Assembly (NCBI GenBank): GCA_964560205.1
Contig: CAZLKT010000011.1
Coordinates: 1 to 30,013, forward strand
Length of the DNA: 30,013 bases
Reading direction: 5' to 3'
Source of the DNA: CAZLKT01 sp964560205
Lineage (GTDB): Bacteria; Pseudomonadota; Alphaproteobacteria; Holosporales; Holosporaceae
The notes under the pieces are model-generated. The model was not told the DNA's origin. It worked only from the letters and a program-made list of their open reading frames with translations, and did no database searches. Numbering within the stretch: the first letter of the stretch is position 1; each line of letters starts with the position of its first letter. This document shows positions 15,393 to 23,594 of the stretch, piece by piece. The position numbers were made by a program, and so were the translations under genes.

Positions 15393-17106
15393 GAAAGAGG
15401 GGGCGCTTTTTTTGCCGGGAGGGGTCTTCGTCTTTGAAGGACAGGGAGACCACGATGACTCCTGCGCATTTCCTTACAGAATGCGTATAAAGATTTTTGG
15501 GGCGGTGGCAGCCGTGCTCTTTTTTGTGCTATTCTCTCGTTTGGTCTGGATCAGTGTTCTGGGACAGAAACATTATCTTCGGGAAAAACTTTTCTCCGAA
15601 AAGATTTTGATTCAGAGGGGGGAAATTATGGACCGACATGGTACACTTCTGGCCATTAATCTTCCAGCATGTGCCATTTATGTTCATCCCTTTGCTGTGC
15701 AGCATAAAAAAGAAGTTTTGAAAAGTTTGCAGGCAGTGTTGCCCATGGTGCCTCAAGAGGATATTCGAAAGGCACTCTATTCCACAAAATCTTTCGCCTG
15801 GATTGCTCGTTGTGTTTCGCCTTCTGTCTGCAAAAACGTACAGGCTTTGGGTATATCAGGTATTGGCGTTCATAAAAACTATAAACGTCTCTATCCCTAT
15901 GATTTTCTTTTTGCTCATATTGTGGGCATGACAGATGTGGACCAAAAAGGTATTTCCGGATTAGAAAAGTCTTTGGAAAAGCGTTTGCTGGAATCCCAAC
16001 AGCCTGTACGCCTTTCCATTGATACACGGCTGCAATATCTTATTCACCAATCTTTATCTCAGCATATAAAAAATTTCGATGCTGTGGGGGGGAATGTTGT
16101 GCTGGTACACATTGCCACGGGTCAAATTTTAGCCATGGTATCTTTGCCAGATTTTTCTCCACGAGCTCCAGCAAAATCTCCCTCCCAGGCACTTTTCAAT
16201 AGAAATGTGAGCGGGGTGTATGAGTTTGGCTCCATCTTTAAAATTTTTAATGCCGCATCTTTTCTGGAGAACAATCCGGAGGGCATTAATGCTGTTTTTG
16301 ATGCAACCCACCCCCTGGTCATTGGAAAGCACGCAATTAAGGATTTTAAAGGAAAGTGTCGTCCTCTTTCTGTGGAAGAAGGCTTTATCTATTCTTCTGA
16401 TATTGTGAACGCTCGCATGGCCCTTTCTGTGGGAGCAGAGGCGCAAACGGCATTCTTTCAGAAAATGGGCTTTCATAAGCCTGTTTTTACAGAGCTTCCA
16501 GAATATGCATTTCCTCTTTTTTCCCCCAGTACGTCGCTTTTACAAACGGCGGTGCGCTCCTTTGGGTACGGGATTGCAGTAACACCTCTCCACGTTATTC
16601 AAGCTCTTCGAAAGATTTTGGGACATACTTCTCCCTTAACATTTTTGCTTCAAGATGCACCATCTCTTTGCCGTCCCCCCTCTCCCCAGGATTCAGTGAA
16701 TCCTGCAATTTCCTCTCATATACTCCATCTTTTGGAAAAAGCAGTGACAGATGGTGTTGTGAGGAAAGCCCAAACTTCCGCATGCCATGTGGGGGCAAAA
16801 ACAGGCACGGCAAATATTTTAGTAGGAAAAAAATATCTTAAAGATAGTGGATGTAATTTTACATCATGTATAGTTGTTTTTCCTGTGGAAAATCCACAAT
16901 ATATTCTTCTTGTTTCATTGGATCGAGCAAAAGGCAATGCAAGCACCTATGGTTATGCCACTGCAGGTTGGATAGCCGCTCCGTTAGCCTCCATCATCGT
17001 GGAGCAGAGTGTGCCCCTTCTGGGTATATTCCAAACAACAGAAGACTATGAAGAGGATCTAAGTATTATAACTGACAACATTTTAAAGAGGAACAATAAA
17101 AAATGA
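15358..17106 (+). CDS. ftsI: Septal peptidoglycan transpeptidase FtsI (PBP3)
   Basis: A class B penicillin-binding protein that cross-links septal peptidoglycan in the periplasm. A basic cytoplasmic N-terminus (1-45) and one membrane anchor at about 46-68 come first. The pedestal domain follows with QRGEIMDRHGTLLA (86-99). The transpeptidase domain starts at about 215, with the catalytic SIFK (S292, K295), then SSD at 346-348 in the place of the SxN motif, and KTGT at 481-484. The family consensus is SSN, so the Asn is replaced by Asp. The length of 582 is normal. The ATG at 15358 overlaps ftsL by 35 bases; ATG 15361 is an alternative. Its stop overlaps murE (ATGA). Confidence 0.94.
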   Translation: MMWKKKKQHEGKKEGALFLPGGVFVFEGQGDHDDSCAFPYRMRIKIFGAVAAVLFFVLFSRLVWISVLGQKHYLREKLFSEKILIQRGEIMDRHGTLLAINLPACAIYVHPFAVQHKKEVLKSLQAVLPMVPQEDIRKALYSTKSFAWIARCVSPSVCKNVQALGISGIGVHKNYKRLYPYDFLFAHIVGMTDVDQKGISGLEKSLEKRLLESQQPVRLSIDTRLQYLIHQSLSQHIKNFDAVGGNVVLVHIATGQILAMVSLPDFSPRAPAKSPSQALFNRNVSGVYEFGSIFKIFNAASFLENNPEGINAVFDATHPLVIGKHAIKDFKGKCRPLSVEEGFIYSSDIVNARMALSVGAEAQTAFFQKMGFHKPVFTELPEYAFPLFSPSTSLLQTAVRSFGYGIAVTPLHVIQALRKILGHTSPLTFLLQDAPSLCRPPSPQDSVNPAISSHILHLLEKAVTDGVVRKAQTSACHVGAKTGTANILVGKKYLKDSGCNFTSCIVVFPVENPQYILLVSLDRAKGNASTYGYATAGWIAAPLASIIVEQSVPLLGIFQTTEDYEEDLSIITDNILKRNNKK

Positions 17107-18656
17107 ATAATAGATCGATTTCTATTGAAAAAATTATTGAGTTCTTGCCGATTCAAAGGTCATACCCTTTTGTTTTATCTTCAGAGCGTAGAAAATCAGT
17201 TGTTAAAAATATTGTGGATGATTCTCGATCAGCAAAAAAAGATGACATTCTTATCATTGTTGCCAGCGAAAACTTTTCCAATGAATTCCTTTTAAAGGAT
17301 GCCATTCATCGGGGGCAGGTGCAGAATATTATCATGCTCTATGACCCTCATCTTTTAACCTATCTGGAGACGCTGGAAAATGTTCCCACGGTGCTTTTTT
17401 TCCCCAGCCCTCGCATTGCCATGAGCAAATTGTGTGATCTTTTTTATCCCAACATACCCAAAAATTGGGTCGCTGTAACGGGAACCAATGGTAAAACATC
17501 TGTTATACATTTTTTATACCAATTATGGGCAATGACAGAAAGACCATGTGCAATGACGGGTACCCTCGGATATAGAACTTCCATTGCCTTGGAGGAGCCC
17601 TTTGAGGAGGACTCCTACACTACCCCCAAAGGACATGTCCTGAAGAGATTTCTTCATGAGTGTGCCAGCTTAGGTGTCCAGCATGTGGCTAGCGAAATCA
17701 GCAGCCATGCTTTGCACCAATCGCGCATGGGCTCCCTTCGGCCAACGGTGGGGGTATGGACAAATTTTTCTCAAGACCACCTGGACTATCATAAAAACAT
17801 GAATGATTACTGGTCGTCCAAAGCGCTTTTGACTGCATTTTTGCACAGGGAGAGCACAATTCTTTTGCATGGGAATTTACCCTATCTCTCTGACCTCCTC
17901 ATTTTATGCCGCATTCATCAGCTCAATGTTTTCTTTTATGGATCGGAGGAGGGCGCGGTGAATTCTTCTGTGCCGTTTCATGGGTCTTATGAGATTTTAG
18001 AACGAACTTTTTCCGGTCAAAAAGTTCGTTTCCGCATTTTTGATACCTTGTGGGAGGAGATCATTCCTCTCTTAGGAGATTTTCATGTGGAAAATCTTTT
18101 AGCTGCGCTTATGCTTTTTATCTTCTCCGGTGGTGACATCTCAAAAATTTTCTATAAGTTGTCGACGTTATCGGGGGCCCTTGGGCGATTTTCCTTTGCG
18201 GGTAAAACCCCGAAGGGGGGCAGAGTCTATATCGATTATGCTCACACGGAGGATGCTTTAAAAAAAGTCTTGCAGAGTGCTCGTCAGATTACCCACGGGA
18301 AAGTTGGAGTGATTTTTGGGTGTGGTGGTGAAAGAGATGAACTCAAACGTGCAGCCATGGGGAAAGCCGCAGCACAGTGTGCAGATTGGATTATTGTTAC
18401 TGATGATAACCCACGTACGGAAGACCCACAACATATCAGAAATATGATTCTTGTAGGATGCCCCCATGCAGAGGATGTGCCATCACGAGAAGATGCCATT
18501 CAAAAGGGCATGGAAAAATTGGATACCAACGATATTTTGGTGATTTGTGGTAAAGGTCATGAATCGTACCAACACATAGGAACCAAGAAAATTCCCTTTT
18601 CTGATTTCCTGTGTGTGGAAAAAGTTTTGCAGCATATGGAGGGGTCTTTATCCTAA
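17103..18656 (+). CDS. murE: UDP-MurNAc-L-Ala-D-Glu:meso-DAP ligase MurE
   Basis: Adds meso-diaminopimelate to the peptidoglycan precursor using ATP (cytoplasm). The 517 residues carry DDSRS (39-43), the P-loop GTNGKTS (127-133), YTTP (172-175), SEISSHAL (197-204) and HLDYHKNMNDYWSSK with K240, the expected carbamylated lysine. ALGRFSFAG, the ligase-domain DYAHTEDAL and TDDNPRTEDP also appear. The DNPR motif (435-438) is the signature for meso-DAP rather than lysine, so the wall is of the Gram-negative type. It starts in an ATGA overlap with ftsI. No murF, mraY or later dcw gene follows; the next gene is an unrelated secreted protein. Confidence 0.96.
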   Translation: MNNRSISIEKIIEFLPIQRSYPFVLSSERRKSVVKNIVDDSRSAKKDDILIIVASENFSNEFLLKDAIHRGQVQNIIMLYDPHLLTYLETLENVPTVLFFPSPRIAMSKLCDLFYPNIPKNWVAVTGTNGKTSVIHFLYQLWAMTERPCAMTGTLGYRTSIALEEPFEEDSYTTPKGHVLKRFLHECASLGVQHVASEISSHALHQSRMGSLRPTVGVWTNFSQDHLDYHKNMNDYWSSKALLTAFLHRESTILLHGNLPYLSDLLILCRIHQLNVFFYGSEEGAVNSSVPFHGSYEILERTFSGQKVRFRIFDTLWEEIIPLLGDFHVENLLAALMLFIFSGGDISKIFYKLSTLSGALGRFSFAGKTPKGGRVYIDYAHTEDALKKVLQSARQITHGKVGVIFGCGGERDELKRAAMGKAAAQCADWIIVTDDNPRTEDPQHIRNMILVGCPHAEDVPSREDAIQKGMEKLDTNDILVICGKGHESYQHIGTKKIPFSDFLCVEKVLQHMEGSLS

Positions 18657-18820
18657 GAAAAAATAAAGAAAAAAGAATATGCTATAGATGCATTCCTGAA
18701 AAATGTGGTGTTTGCCTGCACATTGATATTTCTTATAATAAAAAAATACTGTCACTATAAAAGACAAAAAATAAATATATTGTTATTTTTTATTAAAACA
18801 TGAAATAATATGGAAAACAA
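18657..18820. other. AT-rich intergenic DNA after murE
   Basis: Mostly A and T, with no ORF or tRNA. A CTTTAT/ATAAAG dyad at the murE stop is too weak to call a terminator. It marks the border between the dcw genes and the secreted-protein island. Confidence 0.3.
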
Positions 18821-18852
18821 TTTAAAAACTGTATTGACATATATTTTTTTTA
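18821..18852 (+). promoter_or_regulatory. Upstream element of the 415-residue secreted gene
   Basis: TTTAAAAAC, then TTGACATAT and a run of T. The same order of elements occurs at 20943-20970 before the paralogous gene. TTGACA is a perfect -35; the -10 is not clear. A good Shine-Dalgarno sequence (GAGGG) lies just before the ATG at 18896. Confidence 0.45.
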
Positions 18853-18895
18853 AAGTTGCGAATAGATTTTTATTTTATTATGAAGAGGGTCTCTT

Positions 18896-20143
18896 ATGAA
18901 AAAAAGAGTTTTTTTGGTGCTAGCCATTTTTTTATTGAGCACAGTGGTGCAAAGCAAAACATCTGAAATCGATAATGTTGTTATACAAGACAAAGAGTTT
19001 TTTGATGTTGAGGAGCCCACGGAGCCCACGGAGCCCACGGAGATCATGGAGATCATATACGATTTTGGTTATTTCTCGATCTGCGAAGACACAATGGAAC
19101 AAATATTATATGGAGTATCATTCGGTATTATGGTTGGGATAGGTCTGGGTTTGTATAAGACGTGCACATGGGGATTCAATAAGATCCATCGCTTGTTGTG
19201 GGAAGCTCAAAGACAGCGTGATAAAGTTAATGAAGAGTATAAGAGGATAAAAAAAGAAGAGAATAAAAAATGGAAAGAAGAATTGGATTCTAGAACAAAA
19301 AATAGCGATAAAAGACATGAGATACTAAAAAAAGAGGATATGCAGGAAGCTCATTCTCGAGAGAAAAAAATAGATGAAATAGTAGATAAAATTTTTTCAA
19401 TGTCCTTGGATGATTTAAAACAGCTTGAGAATGAAGATAAAATAGCCTATTGTGCTGCTCAAAAAGTATTTGGAAAAGAAGAAACCATTGATCTCGATAG
19501 ATTTCAGGGGAAAGATAAGAAAATTTTTTGTTTTCTTAATGAAAACATAGATAAAAAATATGGAATGGAGGCACAAGATTCTTTGATTCAAGAAAGTCGT
19601 TATAGTATATTAGATGTGCTTTCTAGTAGAAATAGGGTGAAAAAGAATGTTAGCAAACTGCAAACATTAGAAAAAACTCACCATACTGCAGAGGAAGCGC
19701 TCCTTAAAAAGATTACAGACTATCTCGATCTTTGCCGTATAGATGGTATCAAAAATTTTAGTGAGAAAGAATCGGAGCGTTTTCAGAAAATATTAAAGTT
19801 TCAAGATGTTTTTCGAAAAACTGATGCAGAATTTGTAGAAGAATGCAATAAATTTTTCAGAGATTTTGAGATGTATAAAAAAAATTTTGATAATATGGTG
19901 AAAAAAACAATGTCTGTGAAAGCGAATATGACAGATAAATTAGGAAAAATCTTAAAAGCAAAGAGTCTTTTTGCTTCTTATGAAGCAGGGAAAAAACAAA
20001 ATATGAGAGGTCTGACGGAAAATATTATCGAAAGAAGGGAGGACGAAGAAGTGAAAGAAGAGATTGGAGGCGGGTCTATTCAAGCCGCCAGGAGTATAAA
20101 CCAAGATCTTTTTGATACGTCTCTCGCTGAAAAAACAGAATAA
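18896..20143 (+). CDS. Secreted single-pass coiled-coil protein, cassette copy 1 (long gene)
   Basis: Not a recognised family. The 415 residues begin with a clear signal peptide (MKKRVFLVLAIFLLS, ending VQS-K at about 20-21). A short acidic segment with a PTE repeat (41-49) comes next, then a membrane segment at about 70-88 (ILYGVSFGIMVGIGLGL). A long charged alpha-helical region rich in Lys and Glu, with likely coiled coil at about 100-165, follows. It resembles the 21013-21948 product in signal peptide, layout and a shared block: SMSLDDLKQLENED here, SMPLEEAKRFFSEHE there, followed by similar spacing to a KK-F or ERLLF segment. The start is supported by GAGGG seven bases upstream. AT-rich codon use differs from the preceding murE. 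Confidence 0.8.
   Translation: MKKRVFLVLAIFLLSTVVQSKTSEIDNVVIQDKEFFDVEEPTEPTEPTEIMEIIYDFGYFSICEDTMEQILYGVSFGIMVGIGLGLYKTCTWGFNKIHRLLWEAQRQRDKVNEEYKRIKKEENKKWKEELDSRTKNSDKRHEILKKEDMQEAHSREKKIDEIVDKIFSMSLDDLKQLENEDKIAYCAAQKVFGKEETIDLDRFQGKDKKIFCFLNENIDKKYGMEAQDSLIQESRYSILDVLSSRNRVKKNVSKLQTLEKTHHTAEEALLKKITDYLDLCRIDGIKNFSEKESERFQKILKFQDVFRKTDAEFVEECNKFFRDFEMYKKNFDNMVKKTMSVKANMTDKLGKILKAKSLFASYEAGKKQNMRGLTENIIERREDEEVKEEIGGGSIQAARSINQDLFDTSLAEKTE
19013..19057 (+). repeat. 9-bp in-frame tandem repeat
   Basis: GAGCCCACG is present three times in tandem, followed by two copies of the related GAGATCATG/A. It encodes EPTEPTEPT then EIMEI. Because the unit is three codons, changes in copy number would stay in frame. 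Confidence 0.85.
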
Positions 20144-20295
20144 AATTGTCAATAATGGGGAGGAGCTTGGGACACTAGAGCCTTTTCTCGTATGTTTTGG
20201 TAACGGCATGGGAAGGTGGGTCATAATGTATTTTTCTTGATCAAAAAAAGAAAGTGTGTTATAGGGATCTCGTAGTTTTTTTTTGTTTTTTCATC

Positions 20296-20760
20296 GTGCG
20301 ATTTTTTTTTCTTTCTTTCTTTTTTCTCGTGTGTATGGAGCAGAGCACAGCAGCCCCTCCTCTGAAGGAAGGTCCTGTTATCCGTTATTACCAGGGAAAG
20401 CCCTGTAGAGTGGTGGATCTTTCTGGGTACGTGGATGCTGTGCAGAAAGGGTGTGTTATTGCGGCTCTGTTCCTTTTTGTTCCCTATCTTATGAAAAAAA
20501 TAAACTTGTGGAAGCCGAAGGAGGAAGAAACGCCTCAGGGAGAACCACATGTGAGAAGTGAATCATATGTGAACGAAGAGGGAAATGATACTACGAAAGG
20601 GGGGGAAGATGGTACTCCAAGAAGAGCTCCCTCCTTGAGACATGTGTACACAAGCCCAGATGATCATCTTCATGAACCGTGTAGAATATGCAGCAAAACA
20701 AAAAGGCAACGCAGAAATCTTTCTCATGATGTTTCAGAGGGAGAAAATCATTCGCTTTGA
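20296..20760 (+). CDS. Short secreted single-pass protein, cassette copy 1 (short gene)
   Basis: Not a recognised family. The open frame extends back to 20254 (GTG), but I prefer GTG 20296. It gives a 154-residue product whose signal peptide (MRFFFLSFFFLV) matches that of the 22071-22634 product (MRIIFLSIIFLM). A short external segment contains RYYQG (30-34), compared with DHYQG in the paralogue. A membrane segment lies at about 50-66, followed by a hydrophilic tail with EETPQGE, a C-x-x-C (CRIC) and basic stretches. No clear Shine-Dalgarno sequence is seen; the leader is T-rich. It follows the long coiled-coil gene by about 150 bases on the same strand. Confidence 0.65.
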   Translation: MRFFFLSFFFLVCMEQSTAAPPLKEGPVIRYYQGKPCRVVDLSGYVDAVQKGCVIAALFLFVPYLMKKINLWKPKEEETPQGEPHVRSESYVNEEGNDTTKGGEDGTPRRAPSLRHVYTSPDDHLHEPCRICSKTKRQRRNLSHDVSEGENHSL

Positions 20761-20942
20761 CAATCTTTGACAATACGTATGGTAGGTGTTTCAGGTTGGA
20801 TGAAGGGTGTGCTTTTTTCTGAGAAATTCATTGCTTTTGGCAGGGTTTGTGTGATGTGTGACATCTGTGGAGAAAATTCATGCATAATTTTGTACATAAA
20901 GGAATTTTTTACTCATTTTTATAACAGAGTGCATTAAATTTC

Positions 20943-20980
20943 TTTTAAAAACATTGACATATTTTTTTTATATGTGAAAA
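20943..20980 (+). promoter_or_regulatory. Upstream element of the second long cassette gene
   Basis: TTTAAAAAC-A-TTGACATAT plus a T run, ending in ATATGTGAAAAT. The first part matches 18821-18852 and the last part matches 29748-29771. ACATAT and ATATGT flank the T run as an inverted repeat. TTGACA makes a perfect -35, and AAATAT could be a weak -10. The 170 bases between the previous gene and this element hold only a tandem TTTGACAAT repeat (about 20756-20774). Confidence 0.5.
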
Positions 20981-21012
20981 TATCGTGGTCACCTCTTTTC
21001 TTTATAAAAACG

Positions 21013-21948
21013 ATGATGAAAAAAAAGATTTTTTGTGTCTTGTCTCTATGCATGGCCACCACTCTGGTACAGAGTAAATTGCCGGATAATGGTAAGTATC
21101 CTCACAGAGGGAGTGTTGATCACCAGAATGCGTATATGGACTATCTTGTTTTAGGTATCGCCGTCATCATACCTGCTGTTTTGCTCTATTATATCAAAAA
21201 AAGGGGACGAGAAATTGAAAAACTTAAGAAAAAATTAAAACGCAATGACCTGCTGGTAAAGGTAAATACGTGGCTTCACGAGGCTGATCAAGCCATAAAA
21301 GTACAAAATGAAGCTGATAAAAAGGCAATAGAAGATCTTGCCTCCATGCCATTGGAGGAGGCAAAAAGGTTTTTTTCTGAACATGAAAAAGAGTACAAAA
21401 ATGTTTGCAGCATTCTGGCTTCTGGTAAGCTTCCAGAAGGATTAGATCTCTTGACCAAGAAAGTACAAGAGAGGCTGCTTTTTCTTGATATTATTTTGCA
21501 TGAAAGAAAGAAAATATTTGATAAAGAGGGAGATGTTTTTTATCTAGAGCATTTCTTTCTTGATTACCTGAAGGAATATATTAATGACTCTAGAAATTTC
21601 CGTGCAAAGGGTATGAAAAATAATGAGGAAAATAAGAAGAAAATTGAGACTAGCCTATCTCGTGCGAAAGAGTGTATTCAAGAATTTTATGATGAGGTGC
21701 CTGCCCTCGAAAAATTGAGAGACGAATATGAGAAAAAATATGAGTGGCATCAGAAATACTTTTTTGATCAGATGATACTTCTAAAAGACGAAGCGGCATG
21801 GTTGAATAAGCAGCGAAAAGTTGCACGGTACCTTGCAGAATATGAAAAAGAAATGTACACAAAAAAAATAAAACCAGAAGAAGAAAAAAAAGAGGAGGAG
21901 GGGTCTTTTAGGTCCTGTAATTTTTGTGAAAACAGTGGAAGTGAATAA
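21013..21948 (+). CDS. Secreted single-pass coiled-coil protein, cassette copy 2 (long gene)
   Basis: Not a recognised family. Taken from ATG 21013 (or 21016), the product is about 311 residues: signal peptide MKKKIFCVLSLCMATT ending VQSK, a short external part, a membrane segment at about 44-61 (LVLGIAVIIPAVLLYY), then Lys/Glu-rich helices with likely coiled coil. The signal peptide and VQSK end nearly match those of the 18896-20143 product, and the SMPLEEAK block aligns with SMSLDDLK there. The reading frame also extends to a GTG at 20974, but that lies within the promoter-like element and is less likely. It ends in a Glu-rich tail and a C-x-x-C (CNFC). Confidence 0.75.
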   Translation: MMKKKIFCVLSLCMATTLVQSKLPDNGKYPHRGSVDHQNAYMDYLVLGIAVIIPAVLLYYIKKRGREIEKLKKKLKRNDLLVKVNTWLHEADQAIKVQNEADKKAIEDLASMPLEEAKRFFSEHEKEYKNVCSILASGKLPEGLDLLTKKVQERLLFLDIILHERKKIFDKEGDVFYLEHFFLDYLKEYINDSRNFRAKGMKNNEENKKKIETSLSRAKECIQEFYDEVPALEKLRDEYEKKYEWHQKYFFDQMILLKDEAAWLNKQRKVARYLAEYEKEMYTKKIKPEEEKKEEEGSFRSCNFCENSGSE

Positions 21949-21962
21949 AAAAACCACTTCCA
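21936..21962. other. Inverted repeat over the stop codon of the second long cassette gene
   Basis: TGGAAGTG and CACTTCCA form a perfect 8-bp stem around an A-rich loop that contains the TAA. No T tract follows. Confidence 0.4.
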
Positions 21963-22070
21963 TGATAAGAGCAAGCTCCCATGTGATTTTGTTGTTTTAT
22001 AGGAAATATTTTCTTGAAATAAAAGATAAATGATGTTACCATGTCCCCGTATATCCTTTGTTTTTTTCCT

Positions 22071-22634
22071 ATGCGTATTATTTTTCTTTCTATTATTTTT
22101 CTGATGCATGTGAACGAAGTGCAAGCCCAATATAACCGCACCTTGCGATATGAGGACCATTATCAGGGGATGGGGATCTCGCCCATAGGTTCGGTGAGAA
22201 ATGTCCTATTCTTTTTAAGTGGGATTTGTATTTTTTGCCATTTTGTAAGGAAAGCAAGAGTACGGGGGATACAAAACAACAGGACGCCTCACGAGACGCC
22301 ACGAGGAGAGGATAAGGAGGATAGTCTGACAGAAGCTTTGCGAAGGAGTGGGGGGGGCCCATGTGTAGAAACGCCTCAGGGGGAGACCCCACAAGGAGAA
22401 GATGAGCCTGATGTAACAGAATCTTTGCGGATGGGTGGCTTGCCATTTAAAAAAGTGACACCTTACGAGGATCTTAAAAGAGACATCTCAGAACATTACG
22501 GTCGAAGAGGCTCATCTGGAGAGGACCCCTCTAAAAATTATGACGATAGTGTGACCTTTTTTGGAAAAATTTCTAGAAGGAATGAGGGGCTGTATTATTA
22601 TCAGGAAAACAGAGAAGTCAGTTCTCAGAAATAA
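22071..22634 (+). CDS. Short secreted single-pass protein, cassette copy 2 (short gene)
   Basis: Not a recognised family. From ATG 22071 the product is 187 residues; the frame also has an ATG at 22041, which would add ten residues before the signal peptide. The signal peptide (MRIIFLSIIFLM, ending VQA) closely resembles that of the 20296-20760 product. DHYQGMG (29-35), a membrane segment at about 43-58 (RNVLFFLSGICIFC) and a charged tail follow. The tail has ETPQGETPQGE and related PRGE and SLTEALR/VTESLR repeats. The second half of the tail ends in basic and Tyr-rich sequence. It is convergent with nadK, ten bases apart. Confidence 0.7.
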   Translation: MRIIFLSIIFLMHVNEVQAQYNRTLRYEDHYQGMGISPIGSVRNVLFFLSGICIFCHFVRKARVRGIQNNRTPHETPRGEDKEDSLTEALRRSGGGPCVETPQGETPQGEDEPDVTESLRMGGLPFKKVTPYEDLKRDISEHYGRRGSSGEDPSKNYDDSVTFFGKISRRNEGLYYYQENREVSSQK

Positions 22635-22644
22635 TGGATATATT

Positions 22645-23397
22645 TTATTCTTTCGGATGAAGGAGGAGGGTGACGCTTTTCTCTGGAAGGCATGAAATGC
22701 TCACGGTTCTTGCATTGTGAAAGCGCAGAGTGTCGACTCCCACATAACATGGGCGATGAGTGTGGGATAAAATATTGACGGTGAAGGTGCACCATGGGGA
22801 AAAAATGTGACTCCTAAAACATGGAACAGCGGCATTGTTGTCGCTGACATGGATGGGGGTAACCACCACCACAGAGGGTGTCTCGTGTGTGTCATGGACA
22901 ATGGGGCCGCCTATGGAGGTGTTGTATGCTGTGGAGCCAACAGCGGTGCAGAGCAAAATGCCATCTCCTCGAAGTGACGACCACACCACCTTTCCATTGA
23001 CAAGAAAATCATAGCATATGACTCTGTACTCACTTCGTTGTATGCACACATCATTGAGGGCCACTGTTTCAAAATCCTGTCCGTCCATGGTTTCTCCTGT
23101 AACGGAAAGCAGTGGATGTTTTTTTTCCTTTGCCACAGCAAGGACCCCTGGCAGATCCTCTGCTTTTTCTAAAGGAAGGTTTAATAAAAACCCTCGTGTC
23201 CCATGGTGCATGCCATAAAAAGGCTTTTTATAGGACCACAGTTTTTGAATGGCATGTAAAAGTACACCATCTCCACCAAAAATAATAAAAGCATCACACA
23301 ATTCTGGTACAGTTTGTCCATAAAGATTTTTATAGGGATGGGCCACATGGGATAAATGCTCTGGGTAAAAAAAATGAAATCGCATGCCCTTTATCAT
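22645..23397 (-). CDS. nadK: NAD kinase
   Basis: Phosphorylates NAD to NADP with ATP (cytoplasm). Motifs in order: IIFGGDGVLLHAI (37-49), the GGDG nucleotide loop with Val where many members have a small polar residue; GMHHGTRGFLLN (62-73); LNDVCIQR; RGDGILLCTAVGSTAYNTSIGGP, the conserved GDG...TPTGSTAY-type region with A in place of P. Then come VVVTPIHVSDNNA and a short C-terminal domain. The 250 residues are normal for alphaproteobacterial NadK. ATG 23397 has no Shine-Dalgarno sequence; ATG 23385 (MRFHFFYP) has AAAGGG closely before it and may be the true start. It is divergent from murA across an AT-rich gap. Confidence 0.93.
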   Translation of the reverse strand: MIKGMRFHFFYPEHLSHVAHPYKNLYGQTVPELCDAFIIFGGDGVLLHAIQKLWSYKKPFYGMHHGTRGFLLNLPLEKAEDLPGVLAVAKEKKHPLLSVTGETMDGQDFETVALNDVCIQRSEYRVICYDFLVNGKVVWSSLRGDGILLCTAVGSTAYNTSIGGPIVHDTHETPSVVVVTPIHVSDNNAAVPCFRSHIFSPWCTFTVNILSHTHRPCYVGVDTLRFHNARTVSISCLPEKSVTLLLHPKE

Positions 23398-23594
23398 AAA
23401 AAAATAAGAAAAAAATGTACGAGAAGGAATTTATATCATATTTTTCTGACAAAAAATAGAAGTTTTCTTTTTTATGTGTGGGGAGGTCTTTTTTAAGAAA
23501 ATTGTGAGATAAACCATTTTTTTTATAAAATGACATAGAAAAAAAACAAAAAAGTCTTGATTTTTGCTTTGTATTTTGAGACAATGAGGCAGTT

